Part shown: positions 17,453 through 25,195 of the stretch, piece by piece
Numbering within the stretch: the stretch's first letter is position 1
Layout of the letters: each line of letters opens with the position of its first letter
Assembly (NCBI GenBank): GCA_000980705.1
Contig: LBCK01000003.1
Location: forward strand, 248,001 to 312,000
Direction: 5' to 3'
DNA length: 64,000 nt
Source: Ruminococcus sp. UNK.MGS-30
GTDB lineage: Bacteria; Bacillota; Clostridia; Oscillospirales; Ruminococcaceae
Notes under the pieces: model-generated
Seen by the model: only the letters and a program-made list of their open reading frames with translations
Databases searched by the model: none
Told to the model about the DNA's origin: nothing
Translations under genes and position numbers: made by a program

Positions 17453-18379
17453 TTAGGAGAACATCGGGGTAGACAGATAACGCTCACCGGTATCCGGCAG
17501 CAGTGCAACGATGGTCTTACCCTTGTTTTCCGGACGCTTTGCCAGCTGGATGGCTGCCCAGACTGCCGCACCGGAAGAAATGCCCACCAGCACGCCCTCT
17601 GTTCTGGCGATTTCTCTGCCGATCTCAAACGCATCTTCGTTCTCAACCGCAATGACTTCGTCGTAAACCTTGGTATCCAGTGTTTCCGGCACAAAGCCTG
17701 CCCCGATGCCCTGGATCTTGTGCGGACCGGAAACGCCCTCGGACAGCACCGGAGAACCCTTCGGCTCAACTGCAACTACCTTCACGTTGGGGTTCTTGGA
17801 CTTCAGATACTTGCCCACGCCGGTGATCGTACCGCCTGTGCCGACGCCGGCAACAAAGATATCGACGGTACCGTCTGTGTCATCCCAGATCTCCACGCCG
17901 GTGGTCTTTTCGTGAACCTCCGGGTTTGCCGGGTTGGTGAACTGAGACGGAATAAAGCTGTTCGGGATCTCCTCTGCCAGTTCCTTTGCCTTGGCGATCG
18001 CACCACTCATGCCCTTTGCGCCCTCTGTCAGCACCAGCTCTGCGCCGTATGCCTTCATCAGATTGCGACGCTCTACGCTCATGGTCTCCGGCATTGCGAT
18101 AATCAGACGATAACCTCTGGCAGCCGCAATGGAAGCCAGACCAATTCCGGTATTACCGCTGGTCGGTTCGATGATAACGCTGCCCGGTTTCAGCAGACCT
18201 TTTGCCTCAGCATCGTCGATCATGCCCTTTGCGATTCTGTCCTTTACGCTGCCTGCCGGATTGAAATATTCCATCTTGCCATAGATTTTTGCCGGCAGTG
18301 CTTCTTTTGCCTCCAGATTTGCCAGTTCCAGCAGCGGTGTACCGCCAATCAGATCTGTGATCTTCTGATAAACTTTCAT
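17453..18379 (-). CDS. cysK: Cysteine synthase A (O-acetylserine sulfhydrylase)
   Basis: PLP enzyme making cysteine from O-acetylserine and sulfide in the cytoplasm. 308 residues, normal length. The PLP lysine is in [15 protein letters not shown], the substrate loop [11 protein letters not shown] is present, and the phosphate-binding loop is [12 protein letters not shown]. Monocistronic, with its own promoter and a strong terminator. A 17-bp dyad motif lies directly after the -10 box and recurs at the promoter of the other sulfur amino-acid gene in this window (36278-37471), which suggests a shared repressor. Confidence 0.96.
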   Translation of the reverse strand: MKVYQKITDLIGGTPLLELANLEAKEALPAKIYGKMEYFNPAGSVKDRIAKGMIDDAEAKGLLKPGSVIIEPTSGNTGIGLASIAAARGYRLIIAMPETMSVERRNLMKAYGAELVLTEGAKGMSGAIAKAKELAEEIPNSFIPSQFTNPANPEVHEKTTGVEIWDDTDGTVDIFVAGVGTGGTITGVGKYLKSKNPNVKVVAVEPKGSPVLSEGVSGPHKIQGIGAGFVPETLDTKVYDEVIAVENEDAFEIGREIARTEGVLVGISSGAAVWAAIQLAKRPENKGKTIVALLPDTGERYLSTPMFS

Positions 18380-18412
18380 GATATGACTCCCTTTCCGGTA
18401 ACTTCTATATTA

Positions 18413-18429
18413 CCTATCTGTTTGATATG
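18413..18429 (-). promoter_or_regulatory. Candidate operator shared by cysK and the Cys/Met PLP gene (copy 1)
   Basis: On the minus strand CATATCAAACAGATAGG begins one base after the cysK -10 box and covers the expected start site. Compared with the copy at 37499-37515 (CCTATCAAAAACATAGG), 14 of 17 positions agree, and the second copy is an inverted repeat (CCTAT/ATAGG). The regulator is unknown; an Rrf2-type (CymR-like) protein is one possibility. Confidence 0.5.
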
Positions 18430-18430
18430 A

Positions 18431-18459
18431 ATTATACCACACTTCCGGAAAAAAGTCAA
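18431..18459 (-). promoter_or_regulatory. cysK promoter
   Basis: Minus-strand TTGACT (complement of 18454-18459), 17-bp spacer, TATAAT (complement of 18431-18436). Confidence 0.9.
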
Positions 18460-18580
18460 GTGTTTTCCGCATCTTCTTTTTGCTTTCGGCAGATTGCATA
18501 TAGAATGTGTGTGGTTTTGCTGCGTTTTGCATAAATAGGACGATTGGTGGGAATACCGCAATTGCGATAAACGTACCAGC

Positions 18581-19165
18581 TTACTTCTTAAAAAGGTGAA
18601 AATCGCAGCAGCTGCCGCCGTAGCCTAAGGTCTGGGTTCGTGAAAAGCTGATTTTCTTTAAGCCGCCGTAGGTCACGTCATCCACGTCGCAAAACAAACT
18701 GCACAGCTCCGCACAGCCGTTTTCCACACAGGCGGTATGCCAGAGACACTTTGTGATGGTGATGTCAAAGTAGTTCTTGCCGGCTTTCTGCGTGCTTTCC
18801 TGCAAATCGGTGGTACGCATGATCTTGAGAAAGACCTTGCTGTAAATGGCATAGAATCCCGGCACCAGTTCCATCTTTGCTGTGGAGGAATGCTTTTTCG
18901 CAGCAACTTTGTCCATCATATACTTCCGCATATGCCGAAACACATCCTCCTGGGAAAAGCCGGTCTTTTGCAGTGCCTGGTACAGCGCAATGCGTGGCAG
19001 AATGGTTTGCGTCAGCGTTTTCATCTGGTTTTTCGATTTGCCTTTCGTGTTTTCGATCAGCGTCCGGAGCGTTTTCTCCTGCGTGTCGAACAAAGCGCTG
19101 CTTTTGCCGCTTTCGAATTCCTCTTCTAAAAATGCTCTGATCTGTTTTTGCTGTTTGATCTTCAT
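18581..19165 (-). CDS. L-2-amino-thiazoline-4-carboxylic acid hydrolase-like protein (copy 1)
   Basis: The 194-residue product resembles the ATC-hydrolase family (Pfam name ATC_hydrolase). It has a helical N-terminal half, the ITKCLWHTACVENGCAELCSLFCDVDD cysteine-rich region split over about residues 135-160, and the C-terminal ending GYGGSCCDFHLFKK typical of the family. In Pseudomonas the founding member opens a thiazoline ring on the way to cysteine; most relatives in Bacillota are uncharacterised. Twelve bases downstream of a paralogue, in one operon with a membrane protein. The neighbouring cysK gene may be meaningful or accidental. Confidence 0.7.
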   Translation of the reverse strand: MKIKQQKQIRAFLEEEFESGKSSALFDTQEKTLRTLIENTKGKSKNQMKTLTQTILPRIALYQALQKTGFSQEDVFRHMRKYMMDKVAAKKHSSTAKMELVPGFYAIYSKVFLKIMRTTDLQESTQKAGKNYFDITITKCLWHTACVENGCAELCSLFCDVDDVTYGGLKKISFSRTQTLGYGGSCCDFHLFKK

Positions 19166-19177
19166 TGTGATAACACC

Positions 19178-19798
19178 TCACTGATGCTCTGTATCATTTC
19201 GTCTGCTGTACCGAAAATCACAGTATGCCGCACCTTCTGCAATTGTCCCGGTTCTCACCAGCTTCATATTCATAATATCCGCAAGCACATAGTCCATCCG
19301 GCACATATAGGCGGTCAATTCCGGACAGCCCTCATCCTGGCACAGTTTATATGCACCGCATTCATGATAGTCGTATCCCAGGTCATATTCCCCGTTTCCC
19401 GGCAGAATATCAACGACCCAGTCGTTTTCATAGCGGCGCTTATGGCTGTCCGCAGACCATTGCAGTCTGCCCGGCATTTTCTTCGGGTCTAAATAATGCT
19501 CCACATCCCCGATTGCCTTGTGGAATAACTTCGATGCGCACAGTCCGTCACGAAGTATCTCATAATTTTCCTCAGCCGGCTTTCCGGTACTCCGGTTCAT
19601 TGCAATGAAATAGGTTGCCATAATGTAAGAACTCAAAAGCCGGGATTTTCCGATTTCTTTTGCCCTCCCGATGATCTTCTTGTGTTCTTCATTGATCTTC
19701 CCGGAGACATCCTTGGAAAAACCTCGTCTCTTCAGCTCTGCTTTTACTGCGCTGTGATAAAAGTGATACAGTACTTTTACATTAAGTGTATTCTTCAT
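19178..19798 (-). CDS. L-2-amino-thiazoline-4-carboxylic acid hydrolase-like protein (copy 2)
   Basis: The 206-residue product has the same architecture as its downstream neighbour. It has a basic helical N-terminus, a region YDYHECGAYKLCQDEGCPELTAYMCRMDYV with conserved Cys and acidic residues (about residues 145-175), and the end AEGAAYCDFRYSR corresponding to CCDFHLF in copy 1. The two copies are diverged, so the duplication is old. Catalytic function is inferred from the family only. Preceded by a membrane-protein gene 27 bases upstream. Confidence 0.7.
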   Translation of the reverse strand: MKNTLNVKVLYHFYHSAVKAELKRRGFSKDVSGKINEEHKKIIGRAKEIGKSRLLSSYIMATYFIAMNRSTGKPAEENYEILRDGLCASKLFHKAIGDVEHYLDPKKMPGRLQWSADSHKRRYENDWVVDILPGNGEYDLGYDYHECGAYKLCQDEGCPELTAYMCRMDYVLADIMNMKLVRTGTIAEGAAYCDFRYSRRNDTEHQ

Positions 19799-19825
19799 GT
19801 TTTCTCTCCTCGCAACGTCTGATTC

Positions 19826-20326
19826 TCAAAAAAGCGTGCATATCCATGCAACCAAGGCACAGGCAGGAATGTACACGATAAAGTGGATGATATGGCTTTT
19901 CTTGTTGTATCCGAACATATGCGGCCCGACGATGCCTTTCAGCTCCGGATAAAAGTGGGGAAAGAAATTCGAGTGACAGAGCAGTACCCAGTCAAAAAAG
20001 AAGATGTCGTACACTTCCATCAGATAGAGCATCACAAGAAACCGCACAAAGAATTGCAGAAAACCAAAATCATTTTTGATTCCGTCCCCTATCGCAAGAG
20101 CGGCTGCGCCCAGAAACGTGAGCAGTGCAGCTGCGATAATCAGCCAGCCAATTATGTGAGCGCCCCGAAACCGTTCCTTTGTGTCGGGAATTGCCGCCAG
20201 ATTTTCCTTTGGCGCAGAGGAAAAGAACCGCTTATCCTGGACAAAGCCGACACCGCCATACAAAATGAGAAAGTACGCCGCCATAATCATGACCGCCGCA
20301 AGCAGTGTTATCCACATTTTCATCAC
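19826..20326 (-). CDS. Membrane protein of unknown function
   Basis: Family not recognised. The 166-residue product has four hydrophobic segments: about 5-27, 58-82, 88-105 and 143-165. A loop (residues about 105-140) is rich in aromatic residues, His and Cys (DIFFFDWVLLCHSNFFPHFYPELKG). It is the first gene of a three-gene operon with the two ATC-hydrolase-like genes, so it may form the membrane part of the same process, perhaps uptake or a membrane-bound partner; that is inference only. Confidence 0.75.
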   Translation of the reverse strand: MMKMWITLLAAVMIMAAYFLILYGGVGFVQDKRFFSSAPKENLAAIPDTKERFRGAHIIGWLIIAAALLTFLGAAALAIGDGIKNDFGFLQFFVRFLVMLYLMEVYDIFFFDWVLLCHSNFFPHFYPELKGIVGPHMFGYNKKSHIIHFIVYIPACALVAWICTLF

Positions 20327-20373
20327 CTCAAAAACATACTTTCAAAAAATGTCCTCGTTCTTCGTATATTTCC

Positions 20374-20382
20374 ATTATATCA
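20374..20382 (-). promoter_or_regulatory. Extended -10 promoter of the membrane protein/ATC-hydrolase operon
   Basis: Minus-strand TGATATAAT (TG, one base, TATAAT; complement of 20374-20382). No good -35 is seen. Divergent from the azlC promoter about 80 bp away. Confidence 0.6.
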
Positions 20383-20457
20383 CATTTCACAAGAAAGCAC
20401 AAGACGATTCTCCATATATTGCATATTTTCCCCACAAAGAAAACCGACAGAAAAAAT

Positions 20458-20486
20458 TTGCATTTCCCATCGGTTTATGGTATAAT
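20458..20486 (+). promoter_or_regulatory. azlCD promoter
   Basis: TTGCAT (20458-20463), 17-bp spacer, TATAAT (20481-20486). The transcript should begin near 20493. Confidence 0.88.
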
Positions 20487-20561
20487 AAAAGTTACTGTGC
20501 CGTTATGGCTGTGACATTTGATACGAGCCTGTCCGCAGGCTCCGGAAAGGACATCATCATC

Positions 20562-21260
20562 TTGAACAAAGCATTTCGAAAAGGCGTTCTCCAGGGCATT
20601 CCCATTGCCCTGGGCTATCTCTCCGTCTCCTTTGGATTCGGCATCCTGGCGGTGCGTGCCGGGCTTTCTATCCCTGCCGCCGTGGCAATTTCTGTCACCA
20701 ATGTTACCTCCGCCGGACAGGCTGCCGGCGTAGGTGTTATCGCTGCCGGCGGTTCTTATCTGGAAATGGCGCTTACCCAGCTGACCATCAACTTCCGCTA
20801 TGCCCTTATGGGCTTTTCCCTGTCCCAGAAACTGGACGAAAAGTTTCACCTGCCCCAGCGCATGACAACGGCGTTCGGCATCACTGACGAAATCTTCGCC
20901 GTTGCCTCTTCCCAGCCGGGAATGATCTGCCCGGCATATCTGTACGGGCTGATTGCCATTGCATTCCTGGGCTGGGTACTGGGGACACTGCTGGGTGCTG
21001 CTGCCGGACAGATCCTGCCGAAGTTTATCATTGACGCCATGGGCATTGTGCTGTACGGTATGTTCCTGGCAATCATCGTACCGGTAGCCCGGAAAAAGAA
21101 AAGCGTCCTCACCGTGGTGATTCTGGCGGCGCTGTGCAGCATCCTCTTCAAATATGTCTTTACGGCAGTCTCCAGCGGATTCGCCATCATTCTGTGTGCG
21201 GTGCTGGCGTCGGTAGTCGGGGCGATCTTTTTCCCCATTCCGGAGGAGGAGCGAACATGA
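20562..21260 (+). CDS. azlC: Branched-chain amino acid exporter large subunit, AzlC family
   Basis: AzlC is the multi-spanning subunit of an AzlCD-type exporter of leucine, isoleucine, valine or analogues. The 232-residue product shows the hallmark GIPIALGYLSVSFGFGILA at the N-terminus, FRYALMGFSL, and five to six further membrane segments. Two starts compete. An ATG at 20505 lies only about 12 nt from the predicted transcript start and has no ribosome site. A TTG at 20562 follows GGAAAGGA and gives the usual AzlC N-terminus (NKAFRKGVLQG). Between them is a perfect 7-bp hairpin, GAGCCTG-TCCG-CAGGCTC (20525-20542), which would occlude neither start by itself but suggests leader RNA. I prefer the TTG. 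Confidence 0.88.
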   Translation: MNKAFRKGVLQGIPIALGYLSVSFGFGILAVRAGLSIPAAVAISVTNVTSAGQAAGVGVIAAGGSYLEMALTQLTINFRYALMGFSLSQKLDEKFHLPQRMTTAFGITDEIFAVASSQPGMICPAYLYGLIAIAFLGWVLGTLLGAAAGQILPKFIIDAMGIVLYGMFLAIIVPVARKKKSVLTVVILAALCSILFKYVFTAVSSGFAIILCAVLASVVGAIFFPIPEEERT

Positions 21261-21556
21261 GTCTGATACTTTATATTGCCATTATGGCTGGCGTGACCTA
21301 TCTCATTCGGGTAGTGCCGTTTACCGTGTTCCGGAAGAAGATCCAGAACCATTTCCTGCAAAGCTTTCTCTATTACATTCCCTATGCGGTGCTGAGTGCC
21401 ATGACCATTCCGGCAATCTTTTACTCCACGGGCAGCATGGTGACTGCGGCGGTGGGAACCGTCGTTGCGGTCGTGCTGGCTTACTTCAACCTGCCGCTGA
21501 TCGTGGTAGCACTTGCAGCATCGGCAGCAGCGCTGGTGACAGGATTCCTGGTATAA
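21257..21556 (+). CDS. azlD: Branched-chain amino acid exporter small subunit, AzlD family
   Basis: The 99-residue product has about four membrane segments and the AzlD hallmark TYLIRVVPFTVFRKK after the first segment, then YYIPYAVLSAMTIPAIF. The ATG overlaps the azlC stop (ATGA), with GGAGGAG upstream. Partner of AzlC in the inner membrane. A terminator follows. Confidence 0.92.
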   Translation: MSLILYIAIMAGVTYLIRVVPFTVFRKKIQNHFLQSFLYYIPYAVLSAMTIPAIFYSTGSMVTAAVGTVVAVVLAYFNLPLIVVALAASAAALVTGFLV

Positions 21557-21582
21557 GCGCCTGCTCTATCTCCAAAAAACAC

Positions 21583-21618
21583 ATCCTCTGTGTGCAGTCG
21601 GCATATGGAGGATTTTTT
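21583..21618 (+). terminator. azlCD terminator
   Basis: Stem ATCCTC/GAGGAT (21583-21588 with 21608-21613) with an inner TGTGC/GCATA helix, followed by six Ts. Confidence 0.8.
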
Positions 21619-21635
21619 AGAGTGTGTCACACTTA

Positions 21636-21753
21636 GCATTGTCAGACAGTTATGATATGCAGACGGGTGAAAGTACAGCGCACCGAAAAAAATTTGCAAA
21701 GCCTGTCACAATCGGGCATTGTCAAACGGTTATGATATGCAGACGGGTGAAAG
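21636..21753 (+). repeat. Two direct copies of a 38-bp motif, 80 bp apart, before the sigma-factor gene
   Basis: Copies at 21636-21673 and 21716-21753 differ at only two positions in 38 (GCATTGTCAgACaG versus GCATTGTCAaACgG, then an identical stretch containing TTATGATATGCAGACGG). Each is preceded by TGTCACA. They lie between the azlD terminator and the sigma-factor gene, so they are probably tandem promoters or operators, most simply recognised by the sigma factor itself. Confidence 0.65.
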
Positions 21754-21798
21754 ACCGATGCACAGGAACGGCAGCCCGTCTCAGAAAGAGGTGAAACT

Positions 21799-22350
21799 AT
21801 GGCAGCGAACAAAGACCAGGAAAAGCTCGATCAGCTCTATGCGCTCTACGAGCAGCCCATGTACCGCATCGCTTACGCAATCCTGCATCACACAGAACAG
21901 GCGGAAGATGCTGTATCCGATGCGTTTCTCCGAATCATGAAGAATCTGAAAAAGATCGGCAATGTACAAAGCGAAAAGACAAAGCACTATATCGTTTGTA
22001 TCATTCGCAGTACGGCGATCAACCAATACCGGCAGAATCAGCGGGATTCGGAACGCTATACCGTGTGGGACGACCGCATTTTGCAGGTACCCAGCCAGAA
22101 AGACGACATGGAACAGCTGCTCGCAAACATCACAGAAGAAGAGACCATCGCAGAACTTCTGGAACCGCTGAATGAAACGGACCGGCAGATCATCCTCATG
22201 CGGTGCGAAGAAGAGCTGTCTTTCCGGGAAATTGCCGAGCGGCTCTCCATCCAGGAGGCTGCTGCAAGAAAACGCTTTGAACGTGCCAAGAAGGCGCTTC
22301 AGAAAAAGAAAGGGGATATTTGCTATGAAACACGACTCTTTTCCGTATAA
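21799..22350 (+). CDS. ECF-like RNA polymerase sigma factor
   Basis: The 183-residue product has only regions 2 and 4. Region 2 (about 10-75) includes MYRIAYAILHHTEQAEDAVSDAFLRIM. Region 4 (about 118-170) includes LNETDRQIILMRCEEELSFREIAERLSIQEAAARKRFERAK, an HTH for the -35 element. A GAGGTG ribosome site precedes the ATG. The downstream gene overlaps by 26 bases and encodes a membrane-anchored protein that may be its anti-sigma. The duplicated upstream motif suggests autoregulation. Confidence 0.9.
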   Translation: MAANKDQEKLDQLYALYEQPMYRIAYAILHHTEQAEDAVSDAFLRIMKNLKKIGNVQSEKTKHYIVCIIRSTAINQYRQNQRDSERYTVWDDRILQVPSQKDDMEQLLANITEEETIAELLEPLNETDRQIILMRCEEELSFREIAERLSIQEAAARKRFERAKKALQKKKGDICYETRLFSV

Positions 22351-23728
22351 CGAAACCGAATGGAATAAAATTGTAGACGATGCCTTTGCACCGGATGCAC
22401 AGCCCCATGTCTTTTCGGAACGCTACACCAGCCGGAAGCAGGAATTCCGGCGCCAGATGGAGGAATCTCATATGAAACAGCATAAATTCCGCATGAAGAA
22501 ATCTCTGACCGCAGCCGTAGCAGTTGCCGCAGCCATCGTGGTCATCCCGACTGCCGTATACGCATCCACCCAGATCCGTGGCTATTTCCAGAACGGCGGC
22601 GGCGAGTATCAGCAGGAAATGGTGATCCCGAAGAGCGACAGCGTTTCTGACCAGATCATGGCGCTGCAGGTCGGCTGGATGCCCGACGGAATGGCGATCG
22701 ATCCCAGCAGCGGAAAATACAGCGATCCCAACGGTCGTGGCATAACCATGTCGTTCTACAAAATGGACAACAAGGACGATGCTCTGACGCACACCGTCAG
22801 CTACAGCGTTTCCCAGGAGACGCTCACCTGCGGCAATAACACTGTTCTCTATGCGGTGACTGACACCACAGGACAGTTCGGCGAGGATATTTTCGACAAG
22901 GATGTCTGGGTCGCATTCCCGGATTCCAACTATGCCGTACAGTTCTATGCAACAACCGGCGTGACAAAGGAAGAGATCGAAAAGATCGCAGAAAATCTCA
23001 GTCTGACACCTTCTGACAAGGAGACAGCTGAGCTGTGGAGCGGTGAGCCGCAGGAAGAAGCGACTGGCGGAACCGATGAGGTCTACAAGGTCGATGACTA
23101 TACCATTCAGCAGATCGGTGACACCATTCGTTCGGATTTCTATGATGATGATGATAAATATTCCCGCGTCACTGTCAAGCTGGACAGCGTTTCCGTCCAG
23201 GATAACTTTGACGGACTTCCGGCAGTGGATGACATCGGCAACCCGGTGGACTACAGCCAGTATCTCAATGCAGACGGTACGGTCAAGGATGATGTGCGCA
23301 CATGGTACTCCCGTGGCGACGGCGTGAACACCCTGGATGAAAAGGTCAAGGAAGAGACGGTTCCCCAGCGTGTCCTTGTGATGCACCTGAGCTACACCAA
23401 CGAGAGCAGCATTACGCAGGAGATCTGCGTTTGCCCGAATCTGCTCCAGAAGAACGGTGACAGACTGGATTACGGCGAAGTTGCCTGCGAGCCAACGGAT
23501 GAAACCATGTACTGCAATGGCACATTGGACGACTTGAAGTATGGTGAGTTCTTCCTGTTTACCACTGACAGAGACCACAGCAAGAACAACATCACCAATG
23601 TTGCACCGGGCGAAACCGTTGAGGCAACTGTGGCATTCCTCATGGATGCGGACGAATTGCAGGATCTGTATGCTGATATCCTGGGCTACGGTCAGAAAAC
23701 GATAGTTTCCCTGGGCGACTTACAGTAA
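22325..23728 (+). CDS. Membrane-anchored sigma-factor partner, DUF4367-like, putative anti-sigma
   Basis: The 467-residue product starts with a cytosolic segment of about 55 residues (KHDSFPYNETEWNKIVDDAF). One membrane span follows (about 57-75, AAVAVAAAIVVIPTAVYAS), then a large extracytoplasmic part. Residues about 110-235 resemble a DUF4367-type domain (GWMPDGMAID through FYATTGVTKEEIEKIAENLSL). The last 220 residues form a second domain with VTVKLDSVSVQDNFDG and RVLVMHLSYTNES. The topology and the 26-base overlap with the sigma gene fit an anti-sigma or sensor. The cytosolic part has no obvious zinc-finger anti-sigma motif, so inhibition of the sigma factor is inference. Confidence 0.8.
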   Translation: MKHDSFPYNETEWNKIVDDAFAPDAQPHVFSERYTSRKQEFRRQMEESHMKQHKFRMKKSLTAAVAVAAAIVVIPTAVYASTQIRGYFQNGGGEYQQEMVIPKSDSVSDQIMALQVGWMPDGMAIDPSSGKYSDPNGRGITMSFYKMDNKDDALTHTVSYSVSQETLTCGNNTVLYAVTDTTGQFGEDIFDKDVWVAFPDSNYAVQFYATTGVTKEEIEKIAENLSLTPSDKETAELWSGEPQEEATGGTDEVYKVDDYTIQQIGDTIRSDFYDDDDKYSRVTVKLDSVSVQDNFDGLPAVDDIGNPVDYSQYLNADGTVKDDVRTWYSRGDGVNTLDEKVKEETVPQRVLVMHLSYTNESSITQEICVCPNLLQKNGDRLDYGEVACEPTDETMYCNGTLDDLKYGEFFLFTTDRDHSKNNITNVAPGETVEATVAFLMDADELQDLYADILGYGQKTIVSLGDLQ

Positions 23729-23838
23729 ACATATCCAACAGCCAGTGATAACTTCTACAACAACTTCCAATTTTTCTCCCAATTGACAGAACGAGCGCTG
23801 TGTGATTTTCTCCGCACGCAGAAACGTTCTGCCTCATA

Positions 23839-23999
23839 GAACCTGTCTTCACAAGAAATATATGTGGATTTTCGAGCATAATTTTGTTGCAGACAAGAAA
23901 AAAATACGCAGGCGGGCTGTCGCCCGGCAAGTATTTTTTCCGCAGTATGCAGCAAAATTTGCCGAAAAGACACGTGTATACGCTTGTGAAGACAGGTTC
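23839..23999. repeat. MITE-like element with 17-bp perfect terminal inverted repeats
   Basis: GAACCTGTCTTCACAAG (23839-23855) and its exact reverse complement (23983-23999) bound 161 bp. The inside holds a second large hairpin: GTATTTTTTC pairs with GAAAAAAATAC around 23897-23940, with an inner CGGGC-TGTC-GCCCG stem. ATA flanks both ends and could be a 3-bp target duplication. No open frame inside fits a real gene. With the terminator at 24007, this accounts for most of the gene-free stretch 23729-24094; 23729-23838 shows nothing. Confidence 0.6.
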
Positions 24000-24006
24000 A
24001 TAGATC

Positions 24007-24054
24007 AACACGCCCCGTATGCGGCTCATCCCTTCGCATACGGGGCGTGTTTTG
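24007..24054 (+). terminator. Strong terminator, possibly bidirectional
   Basis: 16-bp perfect stem starting ACACGCCCCGTATGCG and closing CGCATACGGGGCGTGT, followed on the plus strand by TTTTGGTTTATTT. It lies between the sigma-partner gene and the convergent tsaD. Confidence 0.85.
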
Positions 24055-24094
24055 GTTTATTTAGGCGCAAATGATGCGCAGTGCTGATGCTGTT

Positions 24095-25126
24095 TTACTG
24101 CCCGTTTCCCATATCGCCCCAGTCGGTCAGTTCCATGGTGGCGCTGGCGTTGAGGCTGGAATCGGCACGGATGCCGGCATCAAAGGCATAAGAACCTGCA
24201 CAGGCGATCATAGCGCCGTTGTCTCCGCAGAGGGAAAGCGGCGGCATATACAGGGTGAAGTTCCGCCTGTCACAGGCTTTTTGCAGGGATTCCCGGACGC
24301 CGCTGTTGGCGGAAACGCCGCCGGCAATGGCGATGGTGGAATATCCGTGTTCCACTGCCGCACGGATGGTGTGTTCTGTCAGCACCTCGGAAATAGTCGC
24401 CTGCACCGATGCCGCCAGATCCTCCCGGCAGATGGTCTCGCCTTTCTGCTGGGCATTGTGGAGCAGATTCACCACGGCGGTTTTCAGCCCGGAAAAACTG
24501 AAATCATAGGCGTTTTCCGCAATTTTCGGTTTCGGCAGAGAGAACGCCTTCGGGTTGCCGGACTTGGACGCCTTGTCCAGGTGGATGCCGCCGGGATAGG
24601 GATAACCCATGGCACGGGCGCACTTGTCGAAGCATTCCCCTGCCGCATCGTCCCGTGTCCGTCCCAGGATGCGGAATTTCGTATAGGTCAGCACCTCCAC
24701 CAGATGGCTGTGACCGCCGCTGACCACCAGGCAGAGATAAGGCGGTTTCAGTTCCGGATGTGCAATGTAGTTCGCCGCAATATGTCCTGCCAGATGGTGC
24801 GTCGGCACAAGGGGTTTTCCGGCGGCAAGCGCCAGCCCCTTGGCGAAGTTCACACCCACCAGCAGCGCCCCGATCAGTCCGGGGTATGCGGTCACGGCAA
24901 TACCGTCCAGTTCCGCCAAGATAACACCGGCATCGTCCAGTGCCTTCTGTACCACGGGCAGCACGTTTTCGCAGTGCCTGCGGGAGGCGATCTCCGGCAC
25001 AACGCCGCCGTATTGTTTGTGTTCCTCTACCTGTGAGGAAACCACGTTGGAGAGGATCTCCGTGTGGTCTCGTGCAACGCTCGCTGCGGTTTCGTCGCAG
25101 GAGCTTTCAATTCCTAATATCAGCAT
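24095..25126 (-). CDS. tsaD: tRNA N6-threonylcarbamoyladenosine transferase TsaD
   Basis: Transfers the threonylcarbamoyl group to A37 of ANN-decoding tRNAs, working with TsaB and TsaE. 343 residues; starts LILGIESSCDETAAS, has the metal-binding HHLAGHIAANYI, the PYLCLVVSGGHSHL nucleotide loop, and the C-terminal CGDNGAMIA. The ATG at 25126 is chosen because GGAG precedes it and it gives the standard N-terminus. Last gene of the polA-rimI-DUF6688-tsaD unit. TsaB and TsaE are not in this window, although rimI and tsa genes commonly cluster. Confidence 0.96.
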   Translation of the reverse strand: MLILGIESSCDETAASVARDHTEILSNVVSSQVEEHKQYGGVVPEIASRRHCENVLPVVQKALDDAGVILAELDGIAVTAYPGLIGALLVGVNFAKGLALAAGKPLVPTHHLAGHIAANYIAHPELKPPYLCLVVSGGHSHLVEVLTYTKFRILGRTRDDAAGECFDKCARAMGYPYPGGIHLDKASKSGNPKAFSLPKPKIAENAYDFSFSGLKTAVVNLLHNAQQKGETICREDLAASVQATISEVLTEHTIRAAVEHGYSTIAIAGGVSANSGVRESLQKACDRRNFTLYMPPLSLCGDNGAMIACAGSYAFDAGIRADSSLNASATMELTDWGDMGNGQ

Positions 25127-25195
25127 AGCTGCATCTCCATTTCTGTGAACTTTATCACAATACCGCAAAGCCGTACCATGTGCTTATCCGGTATT

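Noticed and set aside
21614..21798. Possible CRISPR-like repeats upstream of the sigma gene
   Set aside because: Only two copies, repeat 38 bp with a 42-bp interval, no cas genes; placement fits duplicated promoter elements instead.
23640..24029. Minus-strand frame across the end of the sigma-partner gene
   Set aside because: It spans the inverted-repeat element and has no start site or domain; an artefact.
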